A program made the position numbers and the translations under genes. From Halobacteriales archaeon SW_10_68_16 (GTDB lineage Archaea; Halobacteriota; Halobacteria; Halobacteriales; Haloarculaceae), in NCBI GenBank assembly GCA_003023485.1, contig PXSG01000088.1:1-26223 (forward strand): a DNA stretch of 26,223 nt, written 5' to 3'. Below the pieces are notes generated by a model that did no database searches, was not told where the DNA came from, and saw only the letters and a program-made list of their open reading frames with translations. Below are positions 25,039-26,223 of this stretch, piece after piece. Each line of letters starts with the position of its first letter. Positions within the stretch are counted from its first letter, which is position 1.

Positions 25039-26223
25039 ATGGCTCTAGGAGGCTTCCAAGACCGAGTCGCGCGAGTCGACGTCGGCGAATCGACCGTCGA
25101 TTACGAGGGTATCGACGAAGAGGACGCGAAAAAGTACATCGGTGCCCGCGGTCTGGGCGTGAAGTACGTCTTCGACCAGGGGCCGGATGTCGATCCCATG
25201 GGTCCGGAGAACCTGCTGGCGTTCATGAACGGGCCACTGACGGGGACGCAGGTGACGATGAGCGGCCGGATCGCCCTCTGTACGAAGTCGCCGCTGACGG
25301 GCACGGTAACCGACTCCCACCACGGCGGCTGGAGCGGTGCGCGCCTGAAGTGGGCAGGGTTCGACGGACTGCTCTTCGAGGGCCAGGCCGACGAACCGGT
25401 GTACGCCTACGTGGAGGACGGCGAGGTGGAACTGCGCGACGCCTCTCACCTGTGGGGGAAGGGCGTCCACGAGACCCGAGAGACCATCGAGGAGGAACTC
25501 GAGGGGGAGTACGGCAAGAACCTCTCGACGATGGCCATCGGTCAGGCCGGCGAGAACGAGGTCAAGTACGCCTGCGTCGTCAACGAGGACGACCGCGCCT
25601 CGGGACGTGGCGGGACCGGCTGTGTGATGGGCAACAAGAACCTCAAGGCCGTCGTCGTCAAGGCATCGACGGACATGCCCCAGCCCGCAGACCAGGAGAC
25701 GTTCCGCGAGGGACACAAGCAGGCGATGCAACTGATCCAGGAATCGGACGTCACCGGACCCAACGAGGGTGGGCTCTCGGTGTACGGGACCAACGTCCTG
25801 ATGAACGTCACCGAGGAGATGGACGGCCTGCCCGCCAAGAACGGGGTCTACTCCTCGACGGAGTCCTATTCAGACGCGGAGGGGGGCGGCGAACGCATCC
25901 TCGACGCGGAGAACGTCTCCGGCGAGAACGTCCGGGAGAACATCCTGGTCGAGGAGCCGACCTGTCACTCCTGTCCGGTCGCGTGCAAGAAGGAAGTCGA
26001 GGTCCAGACGATGCACAAGGGCGAGGAGATGAACGTCCGGATGGAGTCCTACGAGTACGAGTCCGCGTGGGCGCTGGGGCCGAACTCCGCGAACGACGAC
26101 CGCGACAAGGTCGCCGTGATGATCGACCGCTGTAACGACGTGGGCGTCGACACCATCGAGATGGGCAACATGCTGGCCCAGGCGATGGAGCTGACCGAGG
26201 AAGGCAAACTCGACGACCTGGCG
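25039..26223 (+). CDS. Aldehyde:ferredoxin oxidoreductase family protein, 3'-truncated by window
   Basis: The frame is open from ATG 25039 to the window edge, 395 codons of an expected 600 or so. It begins MALGGFQDRVARVDVGESTV and has the N-terminal AOR domain motifs YIGARGLGVKYVFD, an intact GPENLLAFMNGPLTG (the part broken in the first AOR), CTKSPLTGTVTDSHHGG, and GRGGTGCVMGNKNLKAV. The [4Fe-4S] ligands start at C309-C312-C316 (CHSCPVAC); the fourth Cys lies beyond the window. These enzymes hold a bis-pterin tungsten centre and normally use ferredoxin as partner. Substrate is unknown; the haloarchaeal paralogues are diverse. Sequence divergence from the first AOR shows they are different subfamilies, not a recent duplication. 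Confidence 0.9.
   Translation, partial: MALGGFQDRVARVDVGESTVDYEGIDEEDAKKYIGARGLGVKYVFDQGPDVDPMGPENLLAFMNGPLTGTQVTMSGRIALCTKSPLTGTVTDSHHGGWSGARLKWAGFDGLLFEGQADEPVYAYVEDGEVELRDASHLWGKGVHETRETIEEELEGEYGKNLSTMAIGQAGENEVKYACVVNEDDRASGRGGTGCVMGNKNLKAVVVKASTDMPQPADQETFREGHKQAMQLIQESDVTGPNEGGLSVYGTNVLMNVTEEMDGLPAKNGVYSSTESYSDAEGGGERILDAENVSGENVRENILVEEPTCHSCPVACKKEVEVQTMHKGEEMNVRMESYEYESAWALGPNSANDDRDKVAVMIDRCNDVGVDTIEMGNMLAQAMELTEEGKLDDLA

Overview
The window is chromosomal DNA from a haloarchaeon (class Halobacteria). GC content is very high, the proteins are acidic (rich in Asp and Glu), and several families are haloarchaeal: a HalX response regulator, an MptA-type GTP cyclohydrolase and a bacterial-type LigA. 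Most starts look leaderless, with a TATA-like box about 25-30 nt before the start codon. I could not fix the genus. I see no rRNA, tRNA, CRISPR array or intact insertion sequence.

Layout. 1-5159 (+) is a formate dehydrogenase-N-like operon: a catalytic Mo/W subunit cut by the window edge, a four-cluster ferredoxin subunit, a small two-helix membrane protein and a four-His cytochrome b. A small CxxC protein faces it with overlapping stop codons. 5603-7603 (-) encodes a lipoprotein of the acyl-CoA thioesterase/BAAT type with an unusual multi-helix membrane tail. 7701-8633 (-) is mptA and 8731-9309 (-) a HalX response regulator. 9476-10465 (+) is a patchwork pseudogene: an anthranilate phosphoribosyltransferase-like N-terminus joined to the tail of an alpha/beta hydrolase. 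10266-13688 (-) is an aminotransferase-ligA pair. 13780-15455 (+) is an aldehyde:ferredoxin oxidoreductase (AOR) broken by a frameshift near its N-terminus.

From 15456 to 18131 come a small broken membrane ORF, an unknown membrane protein, an MgtC/DUF4010 membrane protein and an AI-2E-type transporter remnant. 18298-21231 (+) is the most striking gene: an ammonium transporter fused to a PAS-like domain and a complete chemoreceptor signalling domain, preceded by a possible leader peptide whose stop overlaps its start. After it come a YdjM-like membrane hydrolase, a PadR regulator overlapping a zinc-ribbon membrane protein, a 640-bp gene-free stretch rich in hairpins, a zinc-ribbon protein, a DUF7124-like protein and two small membrane proteins. 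A second AOR, intact as far as visible, runs off the right end.

Themes. (1) Anaerobic or microaerobic metabolism with Mo/W pterin enzymes: formate dehydrogenase and two AORs. (2) Ammonium sensing, probably linked to taxis, through the Amt-PAS-MCP fusion. (3) Gene decay: at least three loci (TrpD-like/hydrolase chimera, AOR 1, AI-2E transporter), and perhaps two small ORFs, are broken, and the joins in two of them look like deletions between short repeats.
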